Below, piece after piece: positions 22,335 through 33,135 of a stretch of 64,000 nucleotides of DNA. Position numbers and translations under genes: made by a program. Every line of letters begins with the position of its first letter. The stretch's first letter is position 1. The stretch is from Exophiala sp. HKRS030 (Eukaryota > Ascomycota > Eurotiomycetes > Chaetothyriales > Herpotrichiellaceae). The DNA lies in contig JAHWDD010000004.1 in the NCBI GenBank assembly GCA_023897205.1, positions 124,001-188,000 on the forward strand, in the 5' to 3' direction. The notes under the pieces were generated by a model, which had not been told where the DNA came from, searched no databases, and saw only the letters and a list, made by a program, of their open reading frames with translations.

Positions 22335-24146
22335 GGAATGAATGTTCGGGATTTGGTGGATCCTTAGTATATATACCCAGGGTGGATGTATGCAGTTTTA
22401 CTCGGCGTGAGAAAATAACACGAATTTTACGTTCTTATGCTTTACTATCCTCTCTTTCTTTTGTATTACTGTGATAACAAGACTAGATACTTAAGCCTAA
22501 GATAAAGCGCCGTAGCTGTTCTAATTCAATCTGAGCATTTGTCCCCGGAACTGGATAGTATAGACTCTAAGATACTGGTCGAACTACTAGTACTGTGATC
22601 CTATAATACGTACATCCCTCGTGGCAGAACCTCGCTGCAGAAAATAATTTCTCTTTCCTGGGAGATACTAGTACTTAATTTGTCATCTACTCACCTCTTC
22701 GTGCTAACTATAGAGCAATATTGAATACGTTAACTTAAAGTTCTAGATCATAATAAAACACTACATTTACAAGTCTCTGGTAATAGAATAACTACTAAGT
22801 AATAGTAAGCGCTAGTACTTTATACTTATAACTAATATAGTTTCTCCCTCGTAGAAGTAAAAGAATAGTAGTAGTAACACTATAGTGCTCATCGACGAAG
22901 GGGAAGAGGTATTCCTCGCAAACGCGCCACGAGAGTAGACGCTTTAGGTATAGTGCGACACTGAATTTCTACTGCCTCGTCCTTTGTTGTCCCTACCGGT
23001 AGTAGTACTTAGTATGCTTTTAAACTTGTCCGTTAATTGGTTTGTATATTAAATGCCAGAGCTATGTATTTCTGTATTGCTTTCCCAAGGCGAAAGTCGT
23101 GTATACATGGATACTACTAAGTAATGGCTTAAGTTTTCATTGCTCTGCAGTACTTAGCGGACCCCAGAACAGCAACCAAGGCAGAGACGAATGCTAAAGC
23201 TTAATAATAAGCATGAGTATCGGTAGAGCATGCCGAGAAAGCGTTCAAGGCTCAGCATCTGACAAGATTCTCTTCGAATAAGAGATGGATCAAAATCTCA
23301 CATACTACCAAAACCAGAGTACAGGAGTGGGTGTGATACTTAGGTGCTTACTTAGCTAGGCAATAGGGAAAACCCCCTGCTGATACTCGCTTAATGGTTT
23401 TGGGAGAGACCCCGTGGAATCGATATCGAGACTTCCCCTATATGTACTAGTACCTTGCTAAGTTACGGAAATCTTATCTTGTATATACTTACTAGTACAA
23501 CATTCGGCACAATAAATGAGCTCCATTATTCTTCGTGTGCACAAGAGGACTACGCCGCCGCCTATAGAAATAGACGTTAATCGCATTACGGGGTACTTAA
23601 TAGTAGGCTAGCGATGTGCTTTATCTATCATCCTATCTCTCATTTATGGAGTCATGTTGATCCCTAGCCTTTATTTACTCGCGACTTGCTGGTTCCCCCA
23701 CTTTCGATTTCTGATACCATGCTCAGACCGGATATGCCAGTATGGCCAGTCCTATTGCCGATGAAGATCATTACCACACTGGGAAAGATCACTCGTGAGA
23801 GGTCTCTTGCCACGACTTGAGATAAGCCAATGGTCCTACTTTCAGAAGGTGGTCGGTAGCCTAACGACCTAGTACTCGGTACAGCAATTAAGTAGTACGT
23901 TGATTTGTGAAACCCTGCATTTCCAGTTTGCAATGCAACTCTATGTGCGGAATTCAGCGATCTCGACACTGTTCGAGATTTGTACAAGTGTACTTGAACG
24001 TCCATCGCTTTTAAGACGAAAGAAAGCACTGAAGTCTTCTCATCAACATTACTGAGAACTTGACTTTGTTGAAGATCCGTTTCTCACGCCAGTGTTGACA
24101 AAAGTACTTCTAAGTTAGTACGTACCTCTTCTAACATTCATTCATC
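22335..24146. other. AT-rich gene-free island (degenerate repeat or RIP-like)
   Basis: From ~22340 to ~23650 the sequence is AT-rich with very frequent TACTAG, TAGTA and TACTTA words and no frame longer than 60 codons over more than a kilobase. This is the look of an old, mutated transposon or RIP-affected DNA; no terminal repeats or coding relics could be identified. A minus ORF at 23664-24029 has no recognised domain. The island is the left boundary of the accessory gene block that begins at 24147. Confidence 0.5.
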
Positions 24147-25877
24147 ATGGACACTACTAGTACCACCGGTGGTACTGTGGTCCACGAGAGGAGATATCTA
24201 TCACGCTTCGTCCCAAGATCACAGAAGGCGCTCCTCGTAGCCATCATCGGGGTTTCTGTTGTGGATTCCGTTCTGCTTGGATTCGACTCTTCCTTGATGG
24301 GGTCTCTCAATGTGATGCCCACATATCAGGAATATTTCCATCTCACAACAGCGACGAGATCATTGAACACCGCCATTTCGTACGTCGGCGGCTCAGCGTC
24401 AGCATTAATTGCTGGTTTCCTTGTCGACTGGCTGGGGAGAAGGCAATGCATATACATCTCAGCATTGGTGACTTTGGTCGGTGCTATTATCCAAGCTGCC
24501 GCTCAGAATATCGGCATGTTCATCGCTGGTCGATTTATCGTCGGTAAGTCCTTACTATCTTTTCCTGTAGCATGCGCAGCGCTGAAATTCCATTAGGATT
24601 CGGAATGGGGATTGCGCAGACTTCTTGTCCTACCTATGTTGCTGAGACAGCACCATTCAAGTATAGACCTTTGGCATTGGGTCTGTATTACGCCTGCTGG
24701 GGAGTTGGGACTCTGATTGCTTCAGGAGTCTGCTATTCGGTACGTTGTAAATCGCACAGTCTTGAGCAAGGCCTAACTAACGATAATATCATAGACACAG
24801 CATTATGCATCAACTTGGGCATGGCGTACCCCTAGCCTCGTTCAGATCGTCCCCAGCATTCTCTGCATCATTGTCCTCACCTTCCTGCCCGAAAGTCCGC
24901 GTTGGCTTATTGCACAGGACCGTCATGATGAAGCGCTCGAGGTTCTGGCAGCAGTAGATGCGGAAGGAGACAAGAGCTCGCCAGTTGTCCTACTTCAATT
25001 CCGGGAAATCAGTGACACGATCGCCTGGGAAAAGAGTCGTGAGCTTTCGTTATTGCAAAGTGTCAGCACAAAGGCCAACCGCAAGCGACTGCTCATCACT
25101 TCGACATTCTCGATCATTGTCATGCTCCCAGGCATAAATATCATTACTTTCTATTTTGGTGATATGCTAGTAAGTCTCTCATTGAACCCGTAAGACTTTC
25201 GGTGGCGAAGGTGCCATATGCTGACATTGGACCAGACCCAAGCTGGAATTGACGATCCTACCACACAACTTCAAATCAATATCATCTTGACATCCTGGAC
25301 GCTAGTAGTATCTCTATTGGCCGCCTGGTTTGCCGATTCAATAGGCAGGAAGATGCTTTGCTCGATTAGTCTCATCGGGCAGATAATCACCTTCTACATC
25401 CTCGCAGGACTTACAGCCCTTTATGGCGAGTCTGACAACAAGTCAGGCATCTATGGCACCATTGCCTTTATTTTCCTCTACAATGCCAGCTACGCCTACG
25501 GAATCACCCCTTTGACCGTTATCTATCCACCTGAGGTGCTCTCGCTCGAAATCAGAGGAGTAGGAATGTCGATCTACACACTCACAACTAAGCTCTCGGG
25601 ACTTCTAGTGACTATGGCATTCCCATTCTCCATGGCCGCCATAGGCTGGAAGACTTATATCATCAATGCCAGCGCGGACATAATTATGCTCGCCGGAGTT
25701 GTGTTGTTCTGGGTCGAGACGCGAGGTTTAACTCTCGAGGAGGTTGACAAAGTCTTCGAGGGTGAGAAGCATTCCGACGTTCCAGATCTGAAAGCAGTCC
25801 TTGCTGGGGAAGTGGAGGTCGGCGCTGGCGAGCTGAAGAAGGGTGCTATCGAAGTCGTCACGACAAAGGTGGACTGA
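24147..25877 (+). CDS. MFS sugar-type transporter (hexose/disaccharide permease family)
   Basis: Twelve-helix major facilitator of the sugar porter family in the plasma membrane. Four exons, 24147-24543, 24597-24739, 24795-25169 and 25236-25877, give 518 residues with no frame damage. Signature pieces are visible: GFDSSLMGSLNVMPTYQEYF in helix 1, DWLGRRQCIY (D-x-GRR loop), PESPRWLIAQDRHDEAL before the central loop, NASYAYGITPLTVIYPPEVLS in helix 10, and the C-terminal VETRGLTLEEVDKVFEG. The motif set is closest to lactose/hexose permeases. The gene opens a run of four plus-strand genes, followed 640 bases later by a 2OG oxygenase; co-directional placement suggests it imports the substrate of that block. 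The transported compound cannot be read from the sequence. Confidence 0.9.
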
Positions 25878-26516
25878 GTGCATGAAACCAGGATCCCACA
25901 ATTGAGTCGATCCGGACATTTGTGCATGGGATAGAGATCAGTAAAACCTTGCGTCTTATTACGATATGCTGCTACTCGTCCAATCCGACAGCGGACAAGT
26001 GCATGTCGAGCGGTTATCACCGCTCAAGGCTATCTCGTACGCGAGGCTCAATACCAATATCTCCTAACTACTTTTGATAGTTTACACGCTATGGGTAAAT
26101 AGAGGCCCCAGCAAAGGCATGTGAGATGTTGATCATCATTGATAACCCTTTAGTCTGATTGTCGCTCATGTTCGCATGTCTCCTCCACCTTTGCTCCAAT
26201 CATACCCCGCACCAGACTTGCCTCCTTGATATCAATCTTTAATTTTGATTCCGTAGGTGGTGGATTCAAGACTTTATCCGTTGTCCATTTTTAAACCTTT
26301 CTGAATGTAATCGAGTCAAGCACCCCGATCTATCATAGAACTGTCCTGCGTCTCGCATCCCCGACAATTTTCCTCCAAAGCTCAATCTTCGAACCCAATA
26401 TCAATTTCGACATCAGGTTGCTCGAAATCTTTATCAAAGCGGCTAGTTGTACAGTTCGTGATTCTTTGTGTGATACTAAATATATTATCATTTACTACCC
26501 GGGATTACCAATTAAG
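25878..26516. other. Intergenic spacer
   Basis: 3' region of the transporter and promoter of the next gene. No ORF of note on the plus strand; the minus ORF 25655-26020 is mostly the shadow of the transporter end. Pyrimidine-rich sequence before 26517 is compatible with a fungal 5' leader. Confidence 0.35.
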
Positions 26517-27556
26517 ATGTCAACGGAAGCATCGACAATTCCAGTTGTTTCCTTCGAGAAATTCCTCACAGGGAAACGTGACGACCAGAAGCAGGTGGCT
26601 AAGCAAGTCTATGACGCATTTTCCACGGTTGGCTTCATCTACCTGAAAGACCATGGCATCCCACACACCAGGGTTGACGAGATCTTCGAGCTGGTAAGGC
26701 GATGATATAATGGATATGCTTGTGCTCATAGGAAGGATATTGACGAAGATGCTTGCAGAGTAAAACGTTCTTCACGAGGCCACTGGAGGAGAAACTCCGC
26801 TACAAATTGAGCGACCCTGCCATCAACCAGGGCTACACTGCAGACGGAGCGGAGGGAATCAACGATCACAAGGAATGCTACGAACACCGACGCTTCAGCA
26901 ACGAATTATGCCCGTCACAGTCTGCACTCCCCGGATTCCGATCCACACTGGACGACTTCTACCAGCAATGTTTCGAACTAGCAACGAACGTACTCAAATG
27001 TTTGGCCATGGTCATGGAACTCGGCGATGATTTCTTCGACCCCATCACCAAGCACGCCGACCCGCAACTCCGTCTGATCCACTACCCAGCGATCGAGCGC
27101 AAAGTCATCGAGGCGTCAGGCCATGCCCGAATCCAAGCCCACACGGATTTCGGTCTGTGCACGCTGCTATTCCAAGACCCAGTAGGCGGACTCGAAGTTG
27201 ATCCCTGGCATGATGGGAATTTTATCCCAGTCACTCCTCTTCCCGGGACTGTTCTCGTCAACATCGCCGACTTGCTCCAGCGGTATACGAATGGGAGAGT
27301 CAAATCGACAAGACACCGTGTCGTGAGTCCGTCATTGGACAGATTTCAGGGCGATATGCTGCCGGCGAGATACAGTATTCCGTTCTTTGTCCATCCAGAC
27401 CCGGAGACCATGATCGATCCGATTACTCTGAGTGGTGATGAGGAGAAGTTGTATGAGCCGGTCAACGCGGGTGAGTGGAGGACGTGGCACACAGCGACAA
27501 ACTATCGCATGAAAGAGCAGGAGAGCAGTGCTGCTGAGGTGATGATCGTGTCCTGA
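26517..27556 (+). CDS. 2-oxoglutarate/Fe(II)-dependent oxygenase (isopenicillin-N-synthase-like)
   Basis: Cytosolic mononuclear non-haem iron oxygenase that usually hydroxylates, desaturates or cyclises small molecules with 2-oxoglutarate. Exons 26517-26693 and 26759-27556 give 324 residues. N-terminal DIOX_N features are present (IPVVSFEKFLTGKRDD, AFSTVGFIYLKDHGIP). The iron-binding triad is visible: HTDFG (His and Asp) and the distal His in KSTRHRVVSP; the co-substrate Arg-x-Ser is ARYSIPFF. LPGTVLVNIADLLQRYTNGRVKS is the typical core strand. The enzyme is complete and intact. Fungal members act on nucleobases, gibberellins, beta-lactam precursors and many cluster products; nothing here fixes the substrate. 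Its position between a transporter and a CoA-transferase suggests a role in a shared pathway. Confidence 0.9.
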
Positions 27557-28308
27557 GGCTAAATTGGACGCTAAGAACAGCTTTCTAGTAGAAGGCATCA
27601 ATGCCATGATTTCGCAATCTCGTAAGAACATGAAATAGCATCGCTATGCTGGAAGGGGCTCGTTGGTGCCGCGCGAGCAGCTTTTGATCAATTGTTGATG
27701 ACCCCTGTATCAAAAGTGTCCGTCTCAAGCATTTTGCCACCGCGTGGTTCGACCAAAGAGCGCCAAGCTTGCAAATCGAGAAGCTCTATCATCCTCTGCC
27801 TGTGAAATCATCAGCGTAGAGACAGTCACGGCCTCGGGGACAAGTTATGTCCATCAACACCACGAGCGATATACCGGCAACGTGACAAAGGACGAGGCTG
27901 AACCCCTGAACCCACGAAGCACAACCTCCTTGATCGACTAGCTCGAATTACAGCTCCGAACCGCTTCCATGGATGACCACGACGTGAACTTTACCATAGT
28001 ATTGAGTAATTGCCTCGTTACGTGCAAGACTGTACGGAGTAGACTGGCCCACTGCCACGGCTATTCCTTCGGCTATGCGAGAGCTTGGATTTGAGTTCGG
28101 GCGAATCTTATAGTTGGTCGCCGAGGAGTTTGTTCCCTGCATCCCCGCAAAAGCCCCCGGATCCCGGCTATCAGAATGCCTTTCCTTGAGCCTTGCTCAA
28201 ATAACACAGAAAATCATCCGACATTGTTCTAGAACACTGTTATAAAACAAATTCTTTAGCTCTATTCCTCTATAGGAGTTCCAAAAAAAGACCTAGAGCT
28301 GATGCAAG
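27557..28308. other. Intergenic spacer
   Basis: No supported gene; ORFs of ~65 codons at 27744-27941 (plus) and 27948-28142 (minus) have no domain. One exact TACGGAGTA lies at 28033-28041, ~270 bases before the next ATG. Confidence 0.35.
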
Positions 28309-30025
28309 ATGAAGGGCACCATTCCAAGGCAAATAATATCACAAACTCACCATCTCGGTCAGCCGACTGGTAGATACAGGGGCTTCTTTGTAGGACCGTC
28401 AAATTATCGCAAGACTCATCGTCGGACACTACACTCAGCCAGCATCGCAGATGCTCCCGTCAACAGTGGACCTCTCAGAGGAGTCAAGATACTTGATCTA
28501 TCCCGAGTACTTGCCGTATGTGCAACCAGATTTGCATTTCACAGCTGTGTGCCGTTATAGACTTCCAGCTAATTGGGATTCGAACAGGGTCCGCTATGTA
28601 CACAGATTCTAGGAGACTATGGGGCCGATGTCATCAAGGTCGAGGATCTCGATCGCGGTGTAAGCTAGAGAGTCGATACCAGGTAGACCCCAAGCGTTCT
28701 CGGTGCTGATTCGCTTCCAGGACGATACGCGACATTTCAGAGCACAGGGAGAGGAATTTACGTGGAAGGAGGAATACGGACCTATGTCGAATTACTTCAC
28801 AGCTGTAAACCGAAATAAAAGGTCAATATGCCTGAATGTCAAGCACAAAGAAGGCTTGGAGATCTGCAAGAAACTCGTGAGGACATCTGATGTCGTGTGA
28901 GTTTCACCGGGTTCTGCTAAGGTTCTCTAACTGATGCAAAGACCAGAATCGATAATTTTCGTCCGGGTGCACTCAAGAGACTGGGACTAGATTATGACTC
29001 CCTGAAAAAGATCAATCCTAGCATTATTCAAGCAAGTGTCTCCGGTAAGGTGCGCTGGATAAAAATACTCCGCCGCATTTGCTGAGATTTTTCAGGATAT
29101 GGGCCGACAGGACCTTATGCACAAAGGGCAGGATACGATATGATCGCTGGGGCAGAAGCTGGGATGCTTCATCTGACAGGAGAACGAAATGGTCCCCCAT
29201 CAAACCTGGTCTTGGTCTCACCGACATGTGCACTGGTCTATTTATGCACGGAGCCATCGCTTCAGCCCTCTACTATCGAAAAGAAACAGGACGTGGTCAG
29301 CAGATCGATGGTTCGTTGTTTGAAACACAGATAGCTTTACTGATCAACGTTGCAATGTCGTGGCTCAATCTCGGAATAGAAGGCGAGCGATGGGGTAATC
29401 AGCATCCTCAAGTTGTTCCATACGATGCCTTCAAGACCAAGGACTTATACTTTGTCTGTGGAGCAGTCAACGACAAGCAATTCCGGATACTGTGTCAGAA
29501 ACTGGGAGTGGACAGACTGCTTGAGGACGAAAGATTCAAGACAAACTCAGGACGAGTAGCAAACCGAGAAGCCCTCTTCCCGATACTGCACGAGGCCTTC
29601 GCGGCCAAAACTACCAGCGAGTGGTCCGAAGCATTTGAAGGGAGCGGCATGCCATATGCTCCTATAAACACCATGAAAGAGGTTTTCAATCATCCGCAAA
29701 CAGCTGCGCGGGAGATGGTACAGGAAATCGAGCTTGAAGCAGCAACATCCGGTCGTCGGAAGATTCTAGGTAGGTTATCTCACCTGACGAGAAGCCCCAT
29801 GATACTAATAGCTCGACAGGACAAGCAGTCAAATTCAGCGACACCAAGGCAACAATCAGGCGCAACCCTCCTGTTCTTGGGGAGCACACTGAAGATATAC
29901 TGAGAGAGTTAGGCATTGGCGATGACGAAATCCACCGTCTACGCCAGGAGAAAGTCATCGGGGAACAACTATTGGCAAATCCAGTGTATAAGTTGAACCC
30001 CATAGATGTGAAATCTCCATCTTAG
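28309..30025 (+). CDS. Class III (CaiB/BaiF) CoA-transferase, probably mitochondrial, with an apparent one-base frameshift
   Basis: Family III CoA-transferase, moving CoA between carboxylic acids (formyl/oxalate, succinyl/glutarate, carnitine types). Six exons fit: 28309-28515, 28588-28659, 28721-28896, 28947-29044, 29096-29769 and 29820-30025. The first ~50 residues are basic and Ser/Thr-rich, as in a mitochondrial presequence; then [34 protein letters not shown], the hallmark opening with the catalytic Asp expected in KVEDLDRGDDTR or the later ...GYDMIAGAEAG region. NFRPGALKRLGLDYDSL, ETGRGQQIDGSLFE and MPYAPINTMKEVFNHPQ are family blocks. The frame breaks in the CCCCC run at 29194-29198: GERNGPP continues in the next frame as IKPGLGLTDMCTG. 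One added C gives 477 residues. The natural acid pair is unknown; the oxalate decarboxylase nearby makes oxalate worth testing. Confidence 0.88.
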
Positions 30026-30389
30026 ACAATAGACCTGTCGTATTTCGCTCAGATCTGATTTGCTAACGAATTCCGGTGTTCCGCTTTCATGCATGGTTTC
30101 TCGGGGACACATAGCAAGTCATGAGCTGGTCTTCTACGATCATCGTGATGGATACGAAGAGACCGAACATCTATCGCCAGCATAGGCGATGAGTTGGAGT
30201 ACCTCGGGCGTTCGCCGCGTGCCCAGGCCCCGGATACGGCACGCGGGGAAGCTCACTTACGTGGATTGATGCTTGGAAGCTTGATAGGACGACTTCTCAT
30301 GACTATAACTATCCTAATGCAGAGCCTATGTGCTTTCATCTCGTCCTCAGCTGAACATGTGATATCTTGACTTTAGTGCCGCCTACAAC
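30026..30389. other. Short spacer between CoA-transferase and alcohol dehydrogenase
   Basis: 365 bases with no ORF or repeat of note; must contain the terminator of one gene and the promoter of the next. Confidence 0.35.
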
Positions 30390-31445
30390 ATGGAATCCTG
30401 GTCAGTCGTCGAACACGAAAAGCCGCTCGAGCGAATTACTGGGCCAATACCTGAGCCAACGGGGACTGAGGTATTGATCAAGGTGACGCACTGCGGAGTA
30501 TGCCATTCGGATCTGCACTTTTGGGAAGGGTCTTACGATTTGGGGTATGGAAAGAAGCTTAGAATCAGCGACCGCGGTGTCAAGCTGCCCCGGGCTCCGG
30601 GACATGAGATTCTTGGTACCGTCTTAAAGGCTGGGCCTGAAGCGAGGGATGTCGAGATCGGCTCCAGGCGAATCGTGTATCCTTGGATCGGATGTGGTAG
30701 TTGTCGTCGTTGCGATGCTGGAGATGACAATCTCTGCTCAGTATCCCGACCTGTTGGGGTTCTCACAAATGGAGGTTTCGCTAGCCACATCATCGCACCG
30801 CACCCGAAATTCCTCGTTGATCCTGGAGACGTCGATCCCGCAGTAGCGTGCACCTTCGCGTGTTCCGGCATTACAGTCTTGAGTGCCGTCAAAAAGGTTC
30901 TACCGCTGGACCCAGAAGACCCGATCCTGTTGATAGGCGCGGGCGGGCTGGGGTTGGCCGCAATATCTACTCTGCATGCGCTGGGGCACCGAAGGATAGT
31001 TAGTGCCGACATCGCTGCCGACAAGCGGAAAGCAGCTCTGGATGCCGGTGCTTCAGCAGTGGTTGACAGCTCCACAGAAGACGCCGTTACGAAGATCCAA
31101 GAAGCTGCGGGTGCGCCAATACTGGGCACAATCGACTTTGTCAGCAATACCAAGACGGCAGCGCTTGCGTACGCTGTTCTAGCCAAAGGTGGGAAAATGG
31201 TACAGGTCGGTGTCATGGGTGGCGAGCTCAATCTATCACTAGTCGGAATGATCTTCAAGGCACCGACTATTATGGCAAATTATGTCGGGAGTCCAGGCCA
31301 TCTAAGAGAAGTTGTGCGACTGGCGCAAGAAGGAAAGCTGGCACCAATACCGGTGACGACGATACCTCCGCATGAAGCATTTAGCGGATTGGAGCGCATA
31401 AGCAGAGGAGAGGTAACGGGGCGCTTGGTATTAAAATGGGATTGA
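30390..31445 (+). CDS. Zinc-containing alcohol dehydrogenase, MDR superfamily
   Basis: Single-exon 351-residue protein. GroES-like domain with catalytic-zinc motif HCGVCHSDLHFWEG and PGHEILGTV, structural-zinc cysteines GCGSCRRCDAGDDNLC, then the Rossmann motif LIGAGGLGLAAIS and an acidic residue (SADIAADKR) that favours NAD. The ending HEAFSGLERISRGEVTGRLVLKWD is typical. It differs clearly from the ADH1-type enzyme at 15693-16819 in the insertion between helix and GHE (KKLRISDRGVKLP), a feature of the bacterial-like secondary alcohol/aldehyde dehydrogenases found in fungal catabolic clusters. Intact. It is the last plus-strand gene of the first run and is convergent with the oxalate decarboxylase, 210 bases away. 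Likely oxidises an alcohol intermediate; substrate unknown. Confidence 0.92.
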   Translation: MESWSVVEHEKPLERITGPIPEPTGTEVLIKVTHCGVCHSDLHFWEGSYDLGYGKKLRISDRGVKLPRAPGHEILGTVLKAGPEARDVEIGSRRIVYPWIGCGSCRRCDAGDDNLCSVSRPVGVLTNGGFASHIIAPHPKFLVDPGDVDPAVACTFACSGITVLSAVKKVLPLDPEDPILLIGAGGLGLAAISTLHALGHRRIVSADIAADKRKAALDAGASAVVDSSTEDAVTKIQEAAGAPILGTIDFVSNTKTAALAYAVLAKGGKMVQVGVMGGELNLSLVGMIFKAPTIMANYVGSPGHLREVVRLAQEGKLAPIPVTTIPPHEAFSGLERISRGEVTGRLVLKWD

Positions 31446-31654
31446 CTACAAAAGTGATTCTCAACGACATCTTATACTCAAACATGAGAGTCGATGAAGA
31501 TTGTACAAGGGGGAAAGATCGTAAAACACGAAATTTATGCCAATTAGTGGGCGGATGCTCAAAAGTTCTTCTCGCAAAAATCCACTTCTGAAGCACATCG
31601 CCGCTCTGATACTGAATTTTGGAGAGCTTAGGTCGCATGACAGATGAATTGACC

Positions 31655-33135
31655 TTATGCAATCAAAACTTGTTTCACCTTCTTTAGATTCTGTACGACA
31701 TCGATTGGAAGCTTCAGAACACTTGCGACAATGTCAGATGGAGTAAGTGCAAGCCACTGTGTTAGTGGGATGTCCGCAACCCTTTCACTCTTGTAAATCT
31801 CGATCCAGACAAGATCTTCAGTCTCCGATGTATTTTCGATGTAGTGTCCTGATCATTTGTTAATGCTGTCAAGAGCGTTCGGCATTATCACACTCACCAC
31901 TGTTGTCAGGAAATACCGCTGTATCACCAGCCTGAAAGTCGAAAGTGCGAGCATTCGCATTACCAATGAACACAGTTGCCTTTCCTTGGCCCTGATGAAA
32001 ATAAAGCCATTCTTCGGCCTATCGAGAACATTAGGTCAAACCAGAGTGAACAGTTACTGAACTTACATTGGGATGCCAGTGAAGTTCCCGCAAACCCCCA
32101 GGCTTGAGTGTGACAAATGTGGAAGCAATAGTCTTTGCAACGGGGAAGTTGGTTGAATCAATCCTATAAAAGGTGCCACCAGTGCCACCGATTGTTTCCG
32201 GTTCGTGTTGCAGAGTTCTGTAAACATAAGAGGCATTGCCAGTAAGTTCGCCATTTGGACCCTGAATGTCTAAGTCGGTCGAGGCGGTCGAGTTTAGTAT
32301 GTTGGGGCTTTTGTCAGGGATAGTACTTAAGACAGATACGTCAACACCGAAGTTCTTTGCGAGAATGGCTTTCGGTGTATGCGCTACCCAGTCTGCAATA
32401 TTGTATGTGGTTCTAGACGACACTTCAGTCAGCTCATGTCCAATACAAAAAGGGAATCGTGTCCAATACCCCGTCTTGTCGAAATCCCCATCGTCAAAGG
32501 CAAGTAGGAACTCATTGTCCTCCGCCAGACCTTGCAGAGTATGTGCGGAGCCCTTAGGAAAATACCAAATATCTCCAAACCCGAGTTTTTCCACCTGATA
32601 TTTTCCATGCTCGTCAACTGCCGAGACGAGAACCTCGCCACAGTAGACGAAACCCCATTCCGCCTGCTTCAAATTAGCCAAAGAGATTCACACGACGAAA
32701 GTATTCGGAAGGCATACGCACCACTCTATGCCAATGGAGCTCTCGAATAGCTCCTTTTCTCAGATGTATCTGAGCACCGGCAATGTCTCGACTTTGAGGC
32801 AAATCCTGAATGACCTGCTGCCGTACCCAACCTCCAGGAAAGATTTTTGTTTTCGACAAAGAAAAGGACCATTTAAGATTTGGAACGGATCCAGCATCTG
32901 TACTCTGTTGTCCCAGTCCGTCAGGGTTTTGGAGATCAATTTCGTGATTCGTTCCTCCTTTCCTATCGTTCAGCGAACTTGAACTTCACAGCAGCGGCCT
33001 TCTCATACCAGAAATTCCTGCACCTTTTCCCGTCACCGGGTCATATGGTACTCCCTCATTAAACGACCCCTGTATCGCAGCACCGATAGTGCCTGTTGCG
33101 AATATGCCTGCAAGAAGGCAAGATCTGATCTGCAT
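31655..33135 (-). CDS. Bicupin oxalate decarboxylase
   Basis: Manganese enzyme converting oxalate to formate and CO2, usually secreted or in the vacuole. Six exons on the minus strand: 33009-33135, 32722-32957, 32470-32663, 32067-32412, 31898-32018 and 31655-31848, giving 405 residues. The N-terminus MQIRSCLLAGIFATGTIGAA is a signal peptide. Cupin 1 has ELHWHRV..., with FPKGSAHTLQGL; cupin 2 has ELHWHPN then AEEWLYFHQGQGKATVFIGN and FPDNSGHYIENT. Each supplies the His-x-His...Glu...His manganese set. The first intron (51 nt, GTATGA..GAAAG) removes a stop that otherwise looks like a truncation; the second-last join gives DNSGHYIENT. The 57-nt intron after exon 3 is in frame, so retention would insert 19 residues. 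No damage. Lies convergent to the ADH and divergent from the beta-propeller gene. Confidence 0.92.

Noticed and set aside
30533..31258. 241-codon minus-strand ORF opposite the second alcohol dehydrogenase
   Set aside because: Antisense shadow; Ser/Pro/Ala-rich composition typical of reverse-frame artefacts.
32958..33008. Apparent early stop in the oxalate decarboxylase N-terminus
   Set aside because: A 51-nt intron with GTATGA and GAAAG ends removes the stop and yields GISGGTNHEID, as in homologues.
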